Assembly: GCA_002363955.1 (NCBI GenBank)
Contig: DEXE01000009.1
Span: forward strand, 7,121-71,120
Direction of reading: 5' to 3'
Source: Methylophaga sp. UBA3192
GTDB taxonomy: Bacteria; Pseudomonadota; Gammaproteobacteria; Nitrosococcales; Methylophagaceae
DNA: 64,000 nucleotides
How positions within the stretch are numbered: position 1 is the first letter of the stretch; the number at the start of each line of letters is the position of its first letter. Position numbers and translations under genes: made by a program. Positions 1 through 9,079 of the stretch are shown one piece after another. Under the pieces are notes generated by a model. The model searched no databases. It was not told the DNA's origin and saw only the letters and a program-made list of their open reading frames with translations.

Positions 1-2
1 TG

Positions 3-1250
3 ACTCAGGGTCAATCATTAACGACGGCTTCTGTTGATATCATCAAACGTCTGGACGAAACACAGCGCAGCTTATTTCAACAGCTGGCTTATGGTGTGAT
101 TCGCTGGCATCCCTTGCTTGAAGCACTCAGCCAACAATTACTTTCCAAACCATTAAAATCCAAAGATGGCGATATTCAAGCGCTTTTACTGATTGGAATT
201 TATCAACTTCGCTCCTTACGCATTCCGGATCATGCCGCCCTGTCTGAAACCGTTAGCGCCTGCAAATTGCTCAATAAATCATGGGCTAGCGGCTTAATGA
301 ATGCATGTCTGCGAAATTATCAACGGCAGCAGCAAGCAATGGAAAAATCCATCGCGGAACAGCCTGTCAGTCAATATGCGCATCCCGCATGGTTGATTGA
401 AAAGTATCAAAACGACTGGCCGGAGTTATGGCAGAACATTTTGACAGCCAATAATCAGCAACCACCCATGATGCTGCGGGTTAACCGCCGGGAGTATTCC
501 ACTTCGGAATATCTGGAATTATTGGCTAAAGCCGGCATCCAGGGTGAAGCTATTGAAAATTGCCCTCAAGGCATCTTGCTGGAACAGGCATGTGATGTAT
601 TTGCCTTGCCGGGTTTTGTAGAAGGTGCCGTTTCAGTACAGGATGGTGCCGCACAAAAAGTTGCTGATTTGCTTGAATTACAGTCTGAACAACGCATTCT
701 GGATGCCTGTGCAGCGCCGGGAGGCAAAACCTGCCATATTCTGGAAAGATTTCCAGCAAACCAGGTAACCGCACTCGATATTAGTGAGGAGCGGCTCAAA
801 CAGGTGAACGAAAACCTTTCCCGATTACATTTATCAGCTGATTGTCTGGCAGCAAATGCCAGCGATACTCTAAACTGGTGGAATGGTGAGCAGTTTGACC
901 GTATATTGATTGACGCACCATGTTCAGGCAGTGGAGTCATTCGTCGGCATCCGGATATCAAACTGCTGAGAAAACCAGACGATATCGAACAATTGGCTCT
1001 GCAACAGCGAGCTTTGCTGGATAATTTGTGGCCATTACTGAAACCCGATGGTTTACTGGTTTACACTACCTGCTCTGCATTTAAGCAGGAAAATGAATTA
1101 CAGATAGAAGCATTTTTGCAGCGTCAGCCTGACGCGATGGAGCAGCATCCAGCAAAGGCTCCAGCACGAAGAGTACGTTTTGGCTATCAATTGCTACCGG
1201 GAGATAACGATCTGGATGGTTTCTATTATGCCTGCCTGCGTCACCGCTAA
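3..1250 (+). CDS. rsmB: 16S rRNA m5C967 methyltransferase RsmB (5' end outside window)
   Basis: RsmB methylates C967 of 16S rRNA using S-adenosylmethionine. The reading frame is open from the first bases of the window and the family's NusB-like N-terminal helices (LFQQLAYGVIRW) are already under way there, so the gene is partial; the GTG at 96 is an internal valine codon and not the start. The SAM-binding motif DACAAPGGKT, motif IV DAPCSGSG and the catalytic TTCS cysteine of the RsmB/NOL1 family are all present, followed by the usual C-terminal GFYYACLRH. The stop is TAA at 1248. The next gene starts inside the 3' end of this one, so the two are probably co-transcribed. Confidence 0.95.
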   Translation, partial: TQGQSLTTASVDIIKRLDETQRSLFQQLAYGVIRWHPLLEALSQQLLSKPLKSKDGDIQALLLIGIYQLRSLRIPDHAALSETVSACKLLNKSWASGLMNACLRNYQRQQQAMEKSIAEQPVSQYAHPAWLIEKYQNDWPELWQNILTANNQQPPMMLRVNRREYSTSEYLELLAKAGIQGEAIENCPQGILLEQACDVFALPGFVEGAVSVQDGAAQKVADLLELQSEQRILDACAAPGGKTCHILERFPANQVTALDISEERLKQVNENLSRLHLSADCLAANASDTLNWWNGEQFDRILIDAPCSGSGVIRRHPDIKLLRKPDDIEQLALQQRALLDNLWPLLKPDGLLVYTTCSAFKQENELQIEAFLQRQPDAMEQHPAKAPARRVRFGYQLLPGDNDLDGFYYACLRHR

Positions 1251-1809
1251 ACGTCTTCTGACGTCTGTTTTTTTGGTCTTTGTATCAGTGCAAACTGTAC
1301 ACGCGGAAGTTTTTCGTGTTGAAGAAGCTCGGACATCTCCAGCAGGCAATGGTTATCTATTGAATGCCAATATCAGTTATCCACTGAATCCCCGTGTAAA
1401 AGAAGCGCTATACAATGGTGTCCCTATAACGTTCGTGCAGGAGATTCAGCTCATCAGGATCTATCCTGTTTTGGGTGAATGGTGGCAATGGCGCAGCAAT
1501 ATCTGGTCAACCGAAATCCGTTACGTTTTGCGTTATCACGATCTCTCCCAACAGTATTTACTGCACTCAATGGAAACCAAAACGCATCGTAATTTTCCGA
1601 CGATGGAGAGCGCGCTGATGGGTATGGGGGTGATAAAAGATTTCAGCTTACCCCCTCAGCATACCCTCGATACGCATAACCTCGTTCTCAGAGTACGCAG
1701 CCAGATTGATTTGAACGCCCTGCCGTCACCGATGCGGCCCGGCGCATTTCTGTCCAGCAAATGGGATTTAGCCAGCGAATGGTATGAGGTGGCATGGCCT
1801 TCCAACTAA
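1216..1809 (+). CDS. DUF4390 family secreted protein
   Basis: This is a protein of about 197 residues with an N-terminal signal peptide (hydrophobic LLTSVFLVFVSV then a QTVHA cleavage region), so it is probably periplasmic. Its position between rsmB and an ntrY-type kinase, and its sequence (RVEEARTS..., LRYHDLSQQYLL), fit the DUF4390 family, which usually occupies this place in beta- and gammaproteobacteria. Its function is unknown. I chose ATG 1216; ATG 1228 in the same frame is equally possible and gives a cleaner signal peptide. The gene overlaps rsmB by 35 bases and its 3' end overlaps the kinase gene by 16 bases, indicating an operon and translational coupling. Confidence 0.8.
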   Translation: MVSIMPACVTAKRLLTSVFLVFVSVQTVHAEVFRVEEARTSPAGNGYLLNANISYPLNPRVKEALYNGVPITFVQEIQLIRIYPVLGEWWQWRSNIWSTEIRYVLRYHDLSQQYLLHSMETKTHRNFPTMESALMGMGVIKDFSLPPQHTLDTHNLVLRVRSQIDLNALPSPMRPGAFLSSKWDLASEWYEVAWPSN

Positions 1810-3953
1810 TCAGGGGACTCAGCTCAGGAACTGCACCGTATTTTTCACTGGCCTTGCTACTGTTAGTTCTGGCCTATTTACTCAGTGCGGCAACTCAGGA
1901 TACCTCACGACTCAGTGACTTGTTTCTCTATATTTTCGGGCTGGGGCTGGTGTGCCTTTTATTGCTGGCCGGAATTCTGGCCCGTGGGTTATATCGGCTT
2001 TACCGGGATTTTAAACGCAAAGCACCGGGTTCCCGACTCACACTGAAACTGGTCAGTTTGTTTGTATTATTAATCGTCGGCTCAACCAGTATTGTTTACG
2101 GATTCTCTGTCCACTTCCTGCAACGCGGCATTAACAGCTGGTTTGATGTAAAAGTTGAGCAAGCTCTGGAAGATTCTCTTGAGTTAAGCCGCAGCGCTTT
2201 TGGTATACGTATGCGTACTTTACTGCGACAGACACGAATGATGGCGGGTGTATTATCAGAATTGCCAGACACCCGTCTGACCAATAGTCTGCGAGAGCTG
2301 GTGCAATTGAGTGGCGCCCTGGAAATCAGTATCTGGAATATGAGTGGACAACTAGTGGTTTCCAGCATTGAAAACCCGGCCATTTTTCTTCCCCAAGGTC
2401 CTGATGAATCGATTGTGCGCCGTTTGCAGCAAGGCGAAGACTATATAGGTCTGGATCCAGCAGCAAATGATGAACTGGAATTACGGGCTGCAGTAATGTT
2501 ACCGCGTAAATCGATTCTGGCCGAAGAACGGTTTTTACATGTGGCTTTTCCGGTCAATGAACACTTGAGCTCCCTGGGCAAAAATGTTCAGGATGCCTAC
2601 ACTGATTACAAAGAGCTGAGCTATTTACGCAAACCGTTAGTCACCATATTCACCCTGACACTGAGCCTGATAGTATTTTTGACCATGCTTGCTTCAATCT
2701 GGTTTGCAGTATGGATTTCAAGACGTATGGTTCAGCCGCTACAGGAATTGGCTGCAGGAACCCAGGCCGTCGCTTCTGGTAACTACAATATGCAATTAAC
2801 CGCATCCGGACATGATGAGATCGGTTTTCTGGTACGTTCATTTAATCAGATGACGCAACGCCTGACGCAAGCCAGAAATGCCTCCGATAGAAGCCATCGG
2901 TTACTGGAACAGCAAACCAGTTACCTGACGACAGTACTTGGCAGCCTGTCAAGCGGTGTTATTACCATTGATAACGATCTGTATTTGCGTACCGCCAATG
3001 TCGCCAGCAGTAAAATACTTGGCGTGAACTTGCAGCAACGATTGGAAAGCTCTCTGGATACATTGGGCAAAATCAATGACAACCTGCATAGCTTTTCCCT
3101 GTTAATACAAAACTACACATTCAAATCAGTTGCCTGGCAACAGCAGATAGAACTGCAACAAACCAAGGGACGTCAAACACTGATGTGTCACGGCACCCCT
3201 TTACCGGCTGACACGGGCTGGGTTATCGTGTTTGATGATATAACGACATTGCTTCAGGCACAGCGAAATGCAGCATGGGGCGAAGTGGCCAGACGTCTGG
3301 CACACGAAATCAAAAATCCGTTAACCCCAATCCAATTATCTGCCGAGCGCTTACAACACAAGTACGCTTCATTAGTGCCACCGGATCAAACAGAGACATT
3401 ACAAAAACTCACTGATACGATCGTGCAACAGGTTGAAGCCATGAAAGATATGGTCAACGAGTTTTCGGATTATGCCCGCAGTCCCGGATTACAGCTGGAA
3501 AAAGTCTCCATCGGCGAATTACTCAGAGAAGTATTGACCCTGTATCAAAGTCATTCCAATCATCAATTCACTTTACTGAACAGTCCAACAGAGATTCCTA
3601 TCAGGCTTGATAAAAACCGGATGCGACAGGTATTCCACAATTTACTGAAAAATGCCATTGAAGCCAGTGAAGAAGCGGACAAAGCTGTGGATATTGTGAT
3701 CAGTTATCACGTTATCATTCAGCAACATATGCCGTGGTTGGAAATTACCATTAATGATCAGGGGCCGGGTTTTCCCCAGGAAATGATCGATAAACTGTTC
3801 GAGCCATACGCTACCACTAAAATCAAAGGCACCGGGCTGGGACTGGCAATAGTTAAAAAAATCATCGAAGAACATGGCGGGGATGTTTGGGCAGAAAACC
3901 TTAACCCCGAAGGAGCAGGTATAATAATCCGGCTACCACTGGAGGAAGATTAG
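1794..3953 (+). CDS. NtrY-like sensor histidine kinase
   Basis: This 719-residue inner-membrane histidine kinase has the NtrY architecture. Hydrophobic helices lie near residues 15-35, 40-65 and 85-105. A periplasmic sensor region follows, then another helix near 280-303, a HAMP linker (about 305-355), a PAS-like region (about 375-490), the HisKA domain with phospho-acceptor H504 in RRLAHEIKNPLTP, and an HATPase_c domain with N box (NLLKNAIEAS), G1 (INDQGPGF) and G2 (GTGLGLAIV). It should phosphorylate the response regulator encoded 2 bases downstream. NtrYX systems have been linked to nitrogen, redox and envelope control; the signal here cannot be read from sequence. It begins inside the DUF4390 gene. 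Confidence 0.9.
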   Translation: MAFQLIRGLSSGTAPYFSLALLLLVLAYLLSAATQDTSRLSDLFLYIFGLGLVCLLLLAGILARGLYRLYRDFKRKAPGSRLTLKLVSLFVLLIVGSTSIVYGFSVHFLQRGINSWFDVKVEQALEDSLELSRSAFGIRMRTLLRQTRMMAGVLSELPDTRLTNSLRELVQLSGALEISIWNMSGQLVVSSIENPAIFLPQGPDESIVRRLQQGEDYIGLDPAANDELELRAAVMLPRKSILAEERFLHVAFPVNEHLSSLGKNVQDAYTDYKELSYLRKPLVTIFTLTLSLIVFLTMLASIWFAVWISRRMVQPLQELAAGTQAVASGNYNMQLTASGHDEIGFLVRSFNQMTQRLTQARNASDRSHRLLEQQTSYLTTVLGSLSSGVITIDNDLYLRTANVASSKILGVNLQQRLESSLDTLGKINDNLHSFSLLIQNYTFKSVAWQQQIELQQTKGRQTLMCHGTPLPADTGWVIVFDDITTLLQAQRNAAWGEVARRLAHEIKNPLTPIQLSAERLQHKYASLVPPDQTETLQKLTDTIVQQVEAMKDMVNEFSDYARSPGLQLEKVSIGELLREVLTLYQSHSNHQFTLLNSPTEIPIRLDKNRMRQVFHNLLKNAIEASEEADKAVDIVISYHVIIQQHMPWLEITINDQGPGFPQEMIDKLFEPYATTKIKGTGLGLAIVKKIIEEHGGDVWAENLNPEGAGIIIRLPLEED

Positions 3954-3955
3954 GC

Positions 3956-5230
3956 GTGAGTACTGAAAAACCACTTATTTTAGTTGTAGATGATGAGCCT
4001 GATATCCGTGAGCTCATTAAAGATATTCTCGAAGATGAAGCCTACAGGGTCATCACGGCAAGTAATGGTGAGGAAGCGCGTCTGATCTTTACCCAAAAAC
4101 AGCCACAACTGGTGTTGCTGGATATCTGGATGCCTGATGTAGACGGTATCAGCTTGCTGAAGGAATTTAAGCAACAAAATACAGGTGTCACCATTGTTAT
4201 GATGTCAGGGCATGGCACTATCGAAACGGCCGTAGAGGCTACCCGCTCCGGTGCCAGTGATTTTATTGAAAAACCCTTATCCATGGCGAAATTACTCCGT
4301 GCAGTGGAATTAGCCATTGAGAACCGTGCAAAACAGGCTGCTCAGCGTTATGAGTTTGCTTTAGAACCGGTCGGTAAAAGTGCCAAAATGGCGCAGCTGC
4401 GTGAACAGGCCGAACGTGTTGCCGGGCATGAAATGCCGATATTACTGATTGGCGAAGGTGGCACAGGGAAACATTGTTTTGCCTATTATCTGCACAGATT
4501 AGGCTTATATAACAACGGGAAATTCATTGAGTTCAGTCCCGAAAGCTTCCCGCTTGATAGCCACAAATTGATTTCACTGGCTCAGAACAACACGATCTAT
4601 ATCAATGATGTCGCTTTACTCAGTGACGAAGCCCAAGCTTTGCTATTGCACTTGCTGGAAAGTGGTCGTCTCAGAGAATGCCAGTTGATTTGTGCCACCC
4701 AGCAGGGACTGGACAAGGTTATTGCTCGTGGAGACTTCAGTGAAGGTCTGTTTTATCAACTTAATACCATCACGTTACAATTACCCGCATTACGGGACCA
4801 TGTTGAAGATATACCCGAACTGGTGCATTTCTTTGTTGATCAGCAGACCTCACAGGCGGATTTGCCCTATCGCCGTTTTACCGTAGCGGCTCAGAACCGC
4901 TTACGAAATTATGCCTGGCCAGGCAATGTACTGGAATTAAAAAATGTCATTCAACGGTTGTTGGTATTTGGCGATTCTGATGATATTGATGTCGATGATG
5001 TGGAAGCGGCTTTGCTGGCCGAGCAACCACCCCAGGCGGATGACGTAACCGGTATCAACTTTGATCAACCCTTGCGTGAGGCACGCGAACAATTTGAACG
5101 GATTTATTTACTGCAGAAACTGCAGGAAACCGATGGCAACGTGGGCAAAGCCGCTAAATTAGCCGGTATGGAACGCACCCATCTGTACCGGAAGTTACGG
5201 GCGCTGGGCATTGATAGTAAACAAGTTTAA
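3956..5230 (+). CDS. NtrX-like response regulator with degenerate AAA+ domain
   Basis: The 424-residue regulator starts at GTG 3956, just after the kinase stop. The receiver domain is intact (D12/D13 acidic pair, phospho-acceptor D56, K106). The central region is homologous to sigma-54 activator AAA+ domains but altered: Walker A reads GEGGTGKH (166-173), the stretch that should hold the GAFTGA loop is missing (only about 20 residues separate the first beta strands from the Walker B region), Walker B reads TIYINDVALL without the usual DE pair, and the arginine-finger segment is FSEGLFYQL. The Fis-type helix-turn-helix at the C terminus (GNVGKAAKLAGMERTHLYRKL) is intact. It probably binds DNA as a phosphorylation-controlled regulator without activating sigma-54 polymerase. 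Confidence 0.88.
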   Translation: MSTEKPLILVVDDEPDIRELIKDILEDEAYRVITASNGEEARLIFTQKQPQLVLLDIWMPDVDGISLLKEFKQQNTGVTIVMMSGHGTIETAVEATRSGASDFIEKPLSMAKLLRAVELAIENRAKQAAQRYEFALEPVGKSAKMAQLREQAERVAGHEMPILLIGEGGTGKHCFAYYLHRLGLYNNGKFIEFSPESFPLDSHKLISLAQNNTIYINDVALLSDEAQALLLHLLESGRLRECQLICATQQGLDKVIARGDFSEGLFYQLNTITLQLPALRDHVEDIPELVHFFVDQQTSQADLPYRRFTVAAQNRLRNYAWPGNVLELKNVIQRLLVFGDSDDIDVDDVEAALLAEQPPQADDVTGINFDQPLREAREQFERIYLLQKLQETDGNVGKAAKLAGMERTHLYRKLRALGIDSKQV

Positions 5231-5239
5231 GGATTTGCA

Positions 5240-6613
5240 ATGAAGATTCTAATCCTCGGCGCTGGACAGGTTGGTGCCTCCGTTGCAGCTACTCTCGCCC
5301 GTGAGGATGATGACATTACCTTAGTTGATACAGACGCCAATAGTCTGCATAAACTTCAGGATCATTACGATATTCGTACTATTCAAGGTCTTGCTTCGCA
5401 TCCGGCCGTATTAGAACGAGCAGGAGCGGCTGATGCCGATCTGGTGCTGGCTGTGACCAATAGTGACGAAACCAATATGGTGGCTTGCCAGATATGTCAT
5501 ACGCTGTATAACACACCCACCAAAATTGCCCGGATTCGTGCTCCTGAATATCTTACAAAACCAGAACTTTTCAACAATGAAGCCATTGCTATTGATGTGC
5601 TGATCAGTCCTGAACAGCTGGTCACCGACTACATTGAAAGATTAATCAGTCATCCTAATGCCCTGCAGGTTCTGGACTTTGCTGATGGCCTGGTGCAACT
5701 GGTTGCTGTCCGAGCTTTTCATGGGGGGCCTTTAGTCGGTAATCCGCTGCGCGAACTACGAAAACATATTCCAAAAACCGAAACCCGGGTGGCGGCAATC
5801 TTCCGTAATGGCAAAGCCATCCTGCCGGAAGCCGAAACCGTCATCGAAGCGGATGATGAAGTATTTTTTATCGCCGCCAGCAAAGATATCCGCTCGGTGA
5901 TGGCCGAATTACGACGACTGGAAAAACCGTATAAACGCATCATGCTGGCCGGTGGTGGCAATATCGGTATCCGGTTGGCCAGAGCGCTGGAAAACGACTA
6001 TCAGATCAAAATCATCGAAGCCAATAGCGATCGGGCAGATTATTTATCAGAAGAATTATCCAAAAGTATCGTCCTGTTAGGCGATGTCGCCAATGAAGAG
6101 TTATTACTCGAAGAAGAAATTGATAAGGTGGACTTATTCTGCGCACTGACCAATGATGATGAAGCCAATATCTTATCGGCAATGCTGGCGAAGCGCCTGG
6201 GTGCCCGCAAAGTATTGTCATTAATCAATCGTGCCGCGTATGTGGATCTGGTTGAAAGCGGCACCATTGATATTGCACTGTCTCCCCAGCAAGCCACAAT
6301 CGGCAGCCTGCTCGCCCATATTCGGCGTGGTGATATTGTAGCGGTGCATTCCTTGCGCCGTGGCGCTGCTGAGGCTTTGGAAGCCATTGCTCATGGCGAT
6401 AAAGGTTCTTCCATGGTAGTTGGCCGACGCATTGATGAAATTGATTTGCCACCGGGCACCTCTATTGGCGCAATCGTTCGCGGTGAAGAAGTTATTATTG
6501 CTCACCGAAACACCATGATTGAAGCAGAAGATCATGTCATTCTGTTTTTAACCAATAAACGCTACATCAAAGAAGTTGAACGCTTATTCCAGGTCGGGTT
6601 CACCTTCTTTTAA
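5240..6613 (+). CDS. trkA: Trk potassium transporter regulatory subunit TrkA
   Basis: TrkA is the cytoplasmic NAD(H)-binding gating subunit of the TrkH/TrkG potassium channel. The 457-residue protein has the usual two tandem RCK_N/RCK_C units. The first Rossmann motif is ILGAGQVGASVA at the N terminus and the second is LAGGGNIGIRLA near residue 235; each is followed by a TrkA_C domain. The length is normal for the family. No trkH is present in the window, so the membrane subunit is encoded elsewhere. The start ATG 5240 lies 9 bases after the regulator's stop with an AAGGA ribosome binding site, so it probably belongs to the rsmB-ntrYX operon. Confidence 0.95.
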   Translation: MKILILGAGQVGASVAATLAREDDDITLVDTDANSLHKLQDHYDIRTIQGLASHPAVLERAGAADADLVLAVTNSDETNMVACQICHTLYNTPTKIARIRAPEYLTKPELFNNEAIAIDVLISPEQLVTDYIERLISHPNALQVLDFADGLVQLVAVRAFHGGPLVGNPLRELRKHIPKTETRVAAIFRNGKAILPEAETVIEADDEVFFIAASKDIRSVMAELRRLEKPYKRIMLAGGGNIGIRLARALENDYQIKIIEANSDRADYLSEELSKSIVLLGDVANEELLLEEEIDKVDLFCALTNDDEANILSAMLAKRLGARKVLSLINRAAYVDLVESGTIDIALSPQQATIGSLLAHIRRGDIVAVHSLRRGAAEALEAIAHGDKGSSMVVGRRIDEIDLPPGTSIGAIVRGEEVIIAHRNTMIEAEDHVILFLTNKRYIKEVERLFQVGFTFF

Positions 6614-6617
6614 TCTT

Positions 6618-7175
6618 ATGTCCTATTCACTTAAACATCATTTTCTGATCGCCATGCCAACCCTGATAGACAGTTTTTTCTATCATTCAGTGGTGTATCT
6701 ATGTGAACACGATGAAGAAGGTGCAATGGGCTTAATCATAAACCGTCCCACCCGAATCATGATGCAAGAGCTACTTAACCACCTGCAAATCACCAATACT
6801 TCCGAATGGGCTAGCAACACCGCCGTTTTGTTTGGTGGTCCAGTGCAAAAAGATCAGGGTATGGTGGTGCATGATGGTGGGGAACAATGGAAAAATACCC
6901 TTAAGATATCCGAGCAAACATTTTTAACCACTTCCAGCGATATCCTGCAATCATTAGGCACCCAGAACGGGCCGCCACATTCAATAGTCACTTTGGGTTA
7001 TGCTGCATGGGAAGCCGGTCAACTGGAACAGGAAATAGCGGAAAACAGCTGGCTGACCGTGCAGGCGACCCCTGAACTGCTATATCAAACGCCCGCAGAG
7101 GAACGCTGGCATGCGGCAGCTAAATTACTGGGCATCGACATCAATCTGATGTCTAATACAACTGGTCATGCATGA
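6618..7175 (+). CDS. yqgE: UPF0301 (DUF179) protein YqgE
   Basis: This is a 185-residue protein of the YqgE/AlgH family, recognised from the N-terminal LKHHFLIAMPTLIDSFF, the HSVVYLCEHDEEGAMGLIINRP block, VLFGGPV and GYAAWEAGQLEQEI. The molecular function is not established. The start ATG 6618 lies 5 bases after the trkA stop; an upstream in-frame start at 6576 would add a segment that does not resemble the family. Its 3' end overlaps ruvX by four bases (ATGA), and yqgE-yqgF pairing is common in gammaproteobacteria. Confidence 0.93.
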   Translation: MSYSLKHHFLIAMPTLIDSFFYHSVVYLCEHDEEGAMGLIINRPTRIMMQELLNHLQITNTSEWASNTAVLFGGPVQKDQGMVVHDGGEQWKNTLKISEQTFLTTSSDILQSLGTQNGPPHSIVTLGYAAWEAGQLEQEIAENSWLTVQATPELLYQTPAEERWHAAAKLLGIDINLMSNTTGHA

Positions 7176-7591
7176 ATTCTGAGAAAAATATACTCGGTTT
7201 TGATTTTGGCATGAAAAGCATAGGTGTTGCGGTCGGTCATCAATTAACCAACACGGCCAGAGGCATTGCCGCTTTATCCGCCCGTGATGGCATTCCGGAT
7301 TGGGATAGCATCGCTAATTTAATTAAGGAGTGGCAGCCTGGTCTTATTGTGGTTGGCTTGCCGCTGAATATGGATGGCACCGAACAGTTAATGACCGCCG
7401 CCGCCAGAAAATTTGGCAACCGGATGAACAATCGTTTTAATATTCCGGTGGCCTGGCAGGATGAACGCCTGACAACCTTTGAAGCACTCGATCAAATGGG
7501 AATACGCAGTAAAATGCAGTCCGATAAACGCAGCGATGTCGATAAACTTTCGGCTCAAATTATTCTTCAATCATGGCTGGACCAACAATGA
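7172..7591 (+). CDS. ruvX: Holliday junction resolvase-like protein RuvX/YqgF
   Basis: This 139-residue RNase H-fold protein belongs to the YqgF family, implicated in 16S rRNA 5' end processing and named as a putative Holliday junction resolvase. The first acidic residue lies in GFDFGMKSIGVAVG, followed by the conserved VVGLPLNMDGT and the DERLTTFEA segment. C-terminal acidic residues are in KRSDVDKLSAQIILQSWL. It starts at ATG 7172 within the yqgE stop (ATGA overlap) and ends within the pyrR start (ATGA overlap), so the three genes are translationally coupled. Confidence 0.94.
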   Translation: MNSEKNILGFDFGMKSIGVAVGHQLTNTARGIAALSARDGIPDWDSIANLIKEWQPGLIVVGLPLNMDGTEQLMTAAARKFGNRMNNRFNIPVAWQDERLTTFEALDQMGIRSKMQSDKRSDVDKLSAQIILQSWLDQQ

Positions 7592-8118
7592 CAATGCCCC
7601 AAACCACAGCGGAAATTCAAAGTCTGCTAGAAGAGATGGCTGAATCCATACGTGATGATCTCGCCGACAAAGATCCGTTGCTGATCGGAATCCATACCGG
7701 TGGCGTCTGGGTCGCAAAAGCCTTGCAGAACATTCTTGGCGAAGACTTTTTTGATGCGCCGCTTGGCACCCTGAATATTGCCTATTATCGTGATGATTTC
7801 ACTCGCATCGGCATGCATCCTCAGGTTTCGCCTTCCGATCTGCCCTTTGAAGTAGACAATCGCCATCTGGTGTTAGTAGATGATATTTTTTACAGTGGTC
7901 GCACAACACGGGCTGCGCTGAATGAAATTTTTGATTATGGTCGTCCAGCGAGCGTGACGTTAGCCGTGCTGATTGAACGGGATGGTCGTGAATTACCCAT
8001 CCGTCCGGATATTGTTGGGGCCTCTGTTATTTTACCCCGCAATCAACATTTAAAACTTCGTAACCGCGATGGTTTGCAACTGGAAACACGCGCAGCAGGA
8101 GCGCTGCATGCCGAGTAA
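7588..8118 (+). CDS. pyrR: PyrR bifunctional regulator / uracil phosphoribosyltransferase
   Basis: The 176-residue PyrR homologue carries the phosphoribosyltransferase PRPP loop LVLVDDIFYSGRTTRAAL and the N-terminal IGIHTGG region. In Bacillus PyrR binds pyr mRNA to attenuate transcription and has weak UPRTase activity; in proteobacteria with a pyrR-pyrB-pyrC' order the regulatory role is less clear. I chose ATG 7588, which overlaps the ruvX stop by ATGA; ATG 7573 and ATG 7594 are in-frame alternatives. I see no PyrR-type anti-antiterminator structure in front of pyrB, because pyrB starts inside pyrR. Confidence 0.92.
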   Translation: MTMPQTTAEIQSLLEEMAESIRDDLADKDPLLIGIHTGGVWVAKALQNILGEDFFDAPLGTLNIAYYRDDFTRIGMHPQVSPSDLPFEVDNRHLVLVDDIFYSGRTTRAALNEIFDYGRPASVTLAVLIERDGRELPIRPDIVGASVILPRNQHLKLRNRDGLQLETRAAGALHAE

Positions 8119-9079
8119 TCAACTGACAGAAGGTGGCCAATTGCGGCATTTTCTGACGATTGAAGGTCTGAAACGCCCATTACTGACAGAAATCATGGAT
8201 CGGGCTGAGCAGTTTTCCAGTATCAGCCATCGCCAGGTAAAAAAAGTCCCATTGCTACGTGGCAAAACCATTATCAATTTATTTTTTGAAAACAGTACAC
8301 GCACCCGTTCAACCTTTGAGTTAGCTGCCAAACGTCTTTCAGCCGATGTGATGAACTTTAATATCAGCACCTCTGCAACCTCTAAAGGTGAAAGCCTCCT
8401 CGACACACTGCATAACCTTGAAGCCATGCACACGGATATGTTTGTGGTTCGCCATGATCAAAGTGGTGCAGCAGAGTTTATTGCCCAACATGTCGCACCG
8501 CATGTCAGTGTTATCAACGCAGGCGATGGCTGTCATGCTCACCCCACTCAGGCCATGCTGGATATGTTTACTATCCGCCGCCATAAACAGGATTTTGCCA
8601 ACCTTCGCGTGGCAATAATCGGCGATATTCTGCACTCGCGGGTAGCCCGCTCACAAATTCAGGCGCTAGCCACACTTGGTGTAGGTGAGATCCGCGTTAT
8701 TGGTCCACAGACGTTATTACCGCGTGAGAGCCAAACACTGGGTGTGCATGTTTATCATGACATGGCTGCGGGTCTTGAGGGTGTAGATGTGGTCATTACC
8801 TTACGCTTACAGCTTGAACGTATGCAAGGCGCTTTATTACCCAGTGCACGGGAATATTTCCGCTGCTATGGGCTGACCGAAGAAAAACTTAAATATGCAA
8901 AGCCGGACGCCATTGTCATGCATCCCGGCCCGATCAATCGTGGTGTTGAAATAGCCTCGTCAGTTGCCGATGGGCCACAATCAGTGATTCTTGAGCAGGT
9001 AACCCACGGTATCGCCATTCGCATGGCGGTGATGTCGATGGCCCTGGCCAGTCAATCAGAACAGGCAGAAGTCGAATAA
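8108..9079 (+). CDS. pyrB: Aspartate carbamoyltransferase catalytic subunit
   Basis: PyrB condenses carbamoyl phosphate and L-aspartate in pyrimidine synthesis. The 323-residue protein shows the carbamoyl-phosphate loop NLFFENSTRTRSTFELAAKRL (STRTR at about residues 63-67), the HPTQAMLD signature, and the C-terminal HPGPINRGVE. I chose ATG 8108, which overlaps pyrR by 11 bases, because family members start near NQLTEGGQLRHFL. It overlaps pyrC' by a single base (TAATG). There is no pyrI; with the next gene this is the class A arrangement known from Pseudomonas, in which PyrB assembles with an inactive dihydroorotase-like subunit. Confidence 0.95.
   Translation: MPSNQLTEGGQLRHFLTIEGLKRPLLTEIMDRAEQFSSISHRQVKKVPLLRGKTIINLFFENSTRTRSTFELAAKRLSADVMNFNISTSATSKGESLLDTLHNLEAMHTDMFVVRHDQSGAAEFIAQHVAPHVSVINAGDGCHAHPTQAMLDMFTIRRHKQDFANLRVAIIGDILHSRVARSQIQALATLGVGEIRVIGPQTLLPRESQTLGVHVYHDMAAGLEGVDVVITLRLQLERMQGALLPSAREYFRCYGLTEEKLKYAKPDAIVMHPGPINRGVEIASSVADGPQSVILEQVTHGIAIRMAVMSMALASQSEQAEVE

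Noticed and set aside
1180..1227. Longer start for the DUF4390 gene at 1180
   Set aside because: It would put 12 or more residues in front of a clear signal peptide and deepen the overlap with rsmB; ATG 1216 or 1228 fits better.
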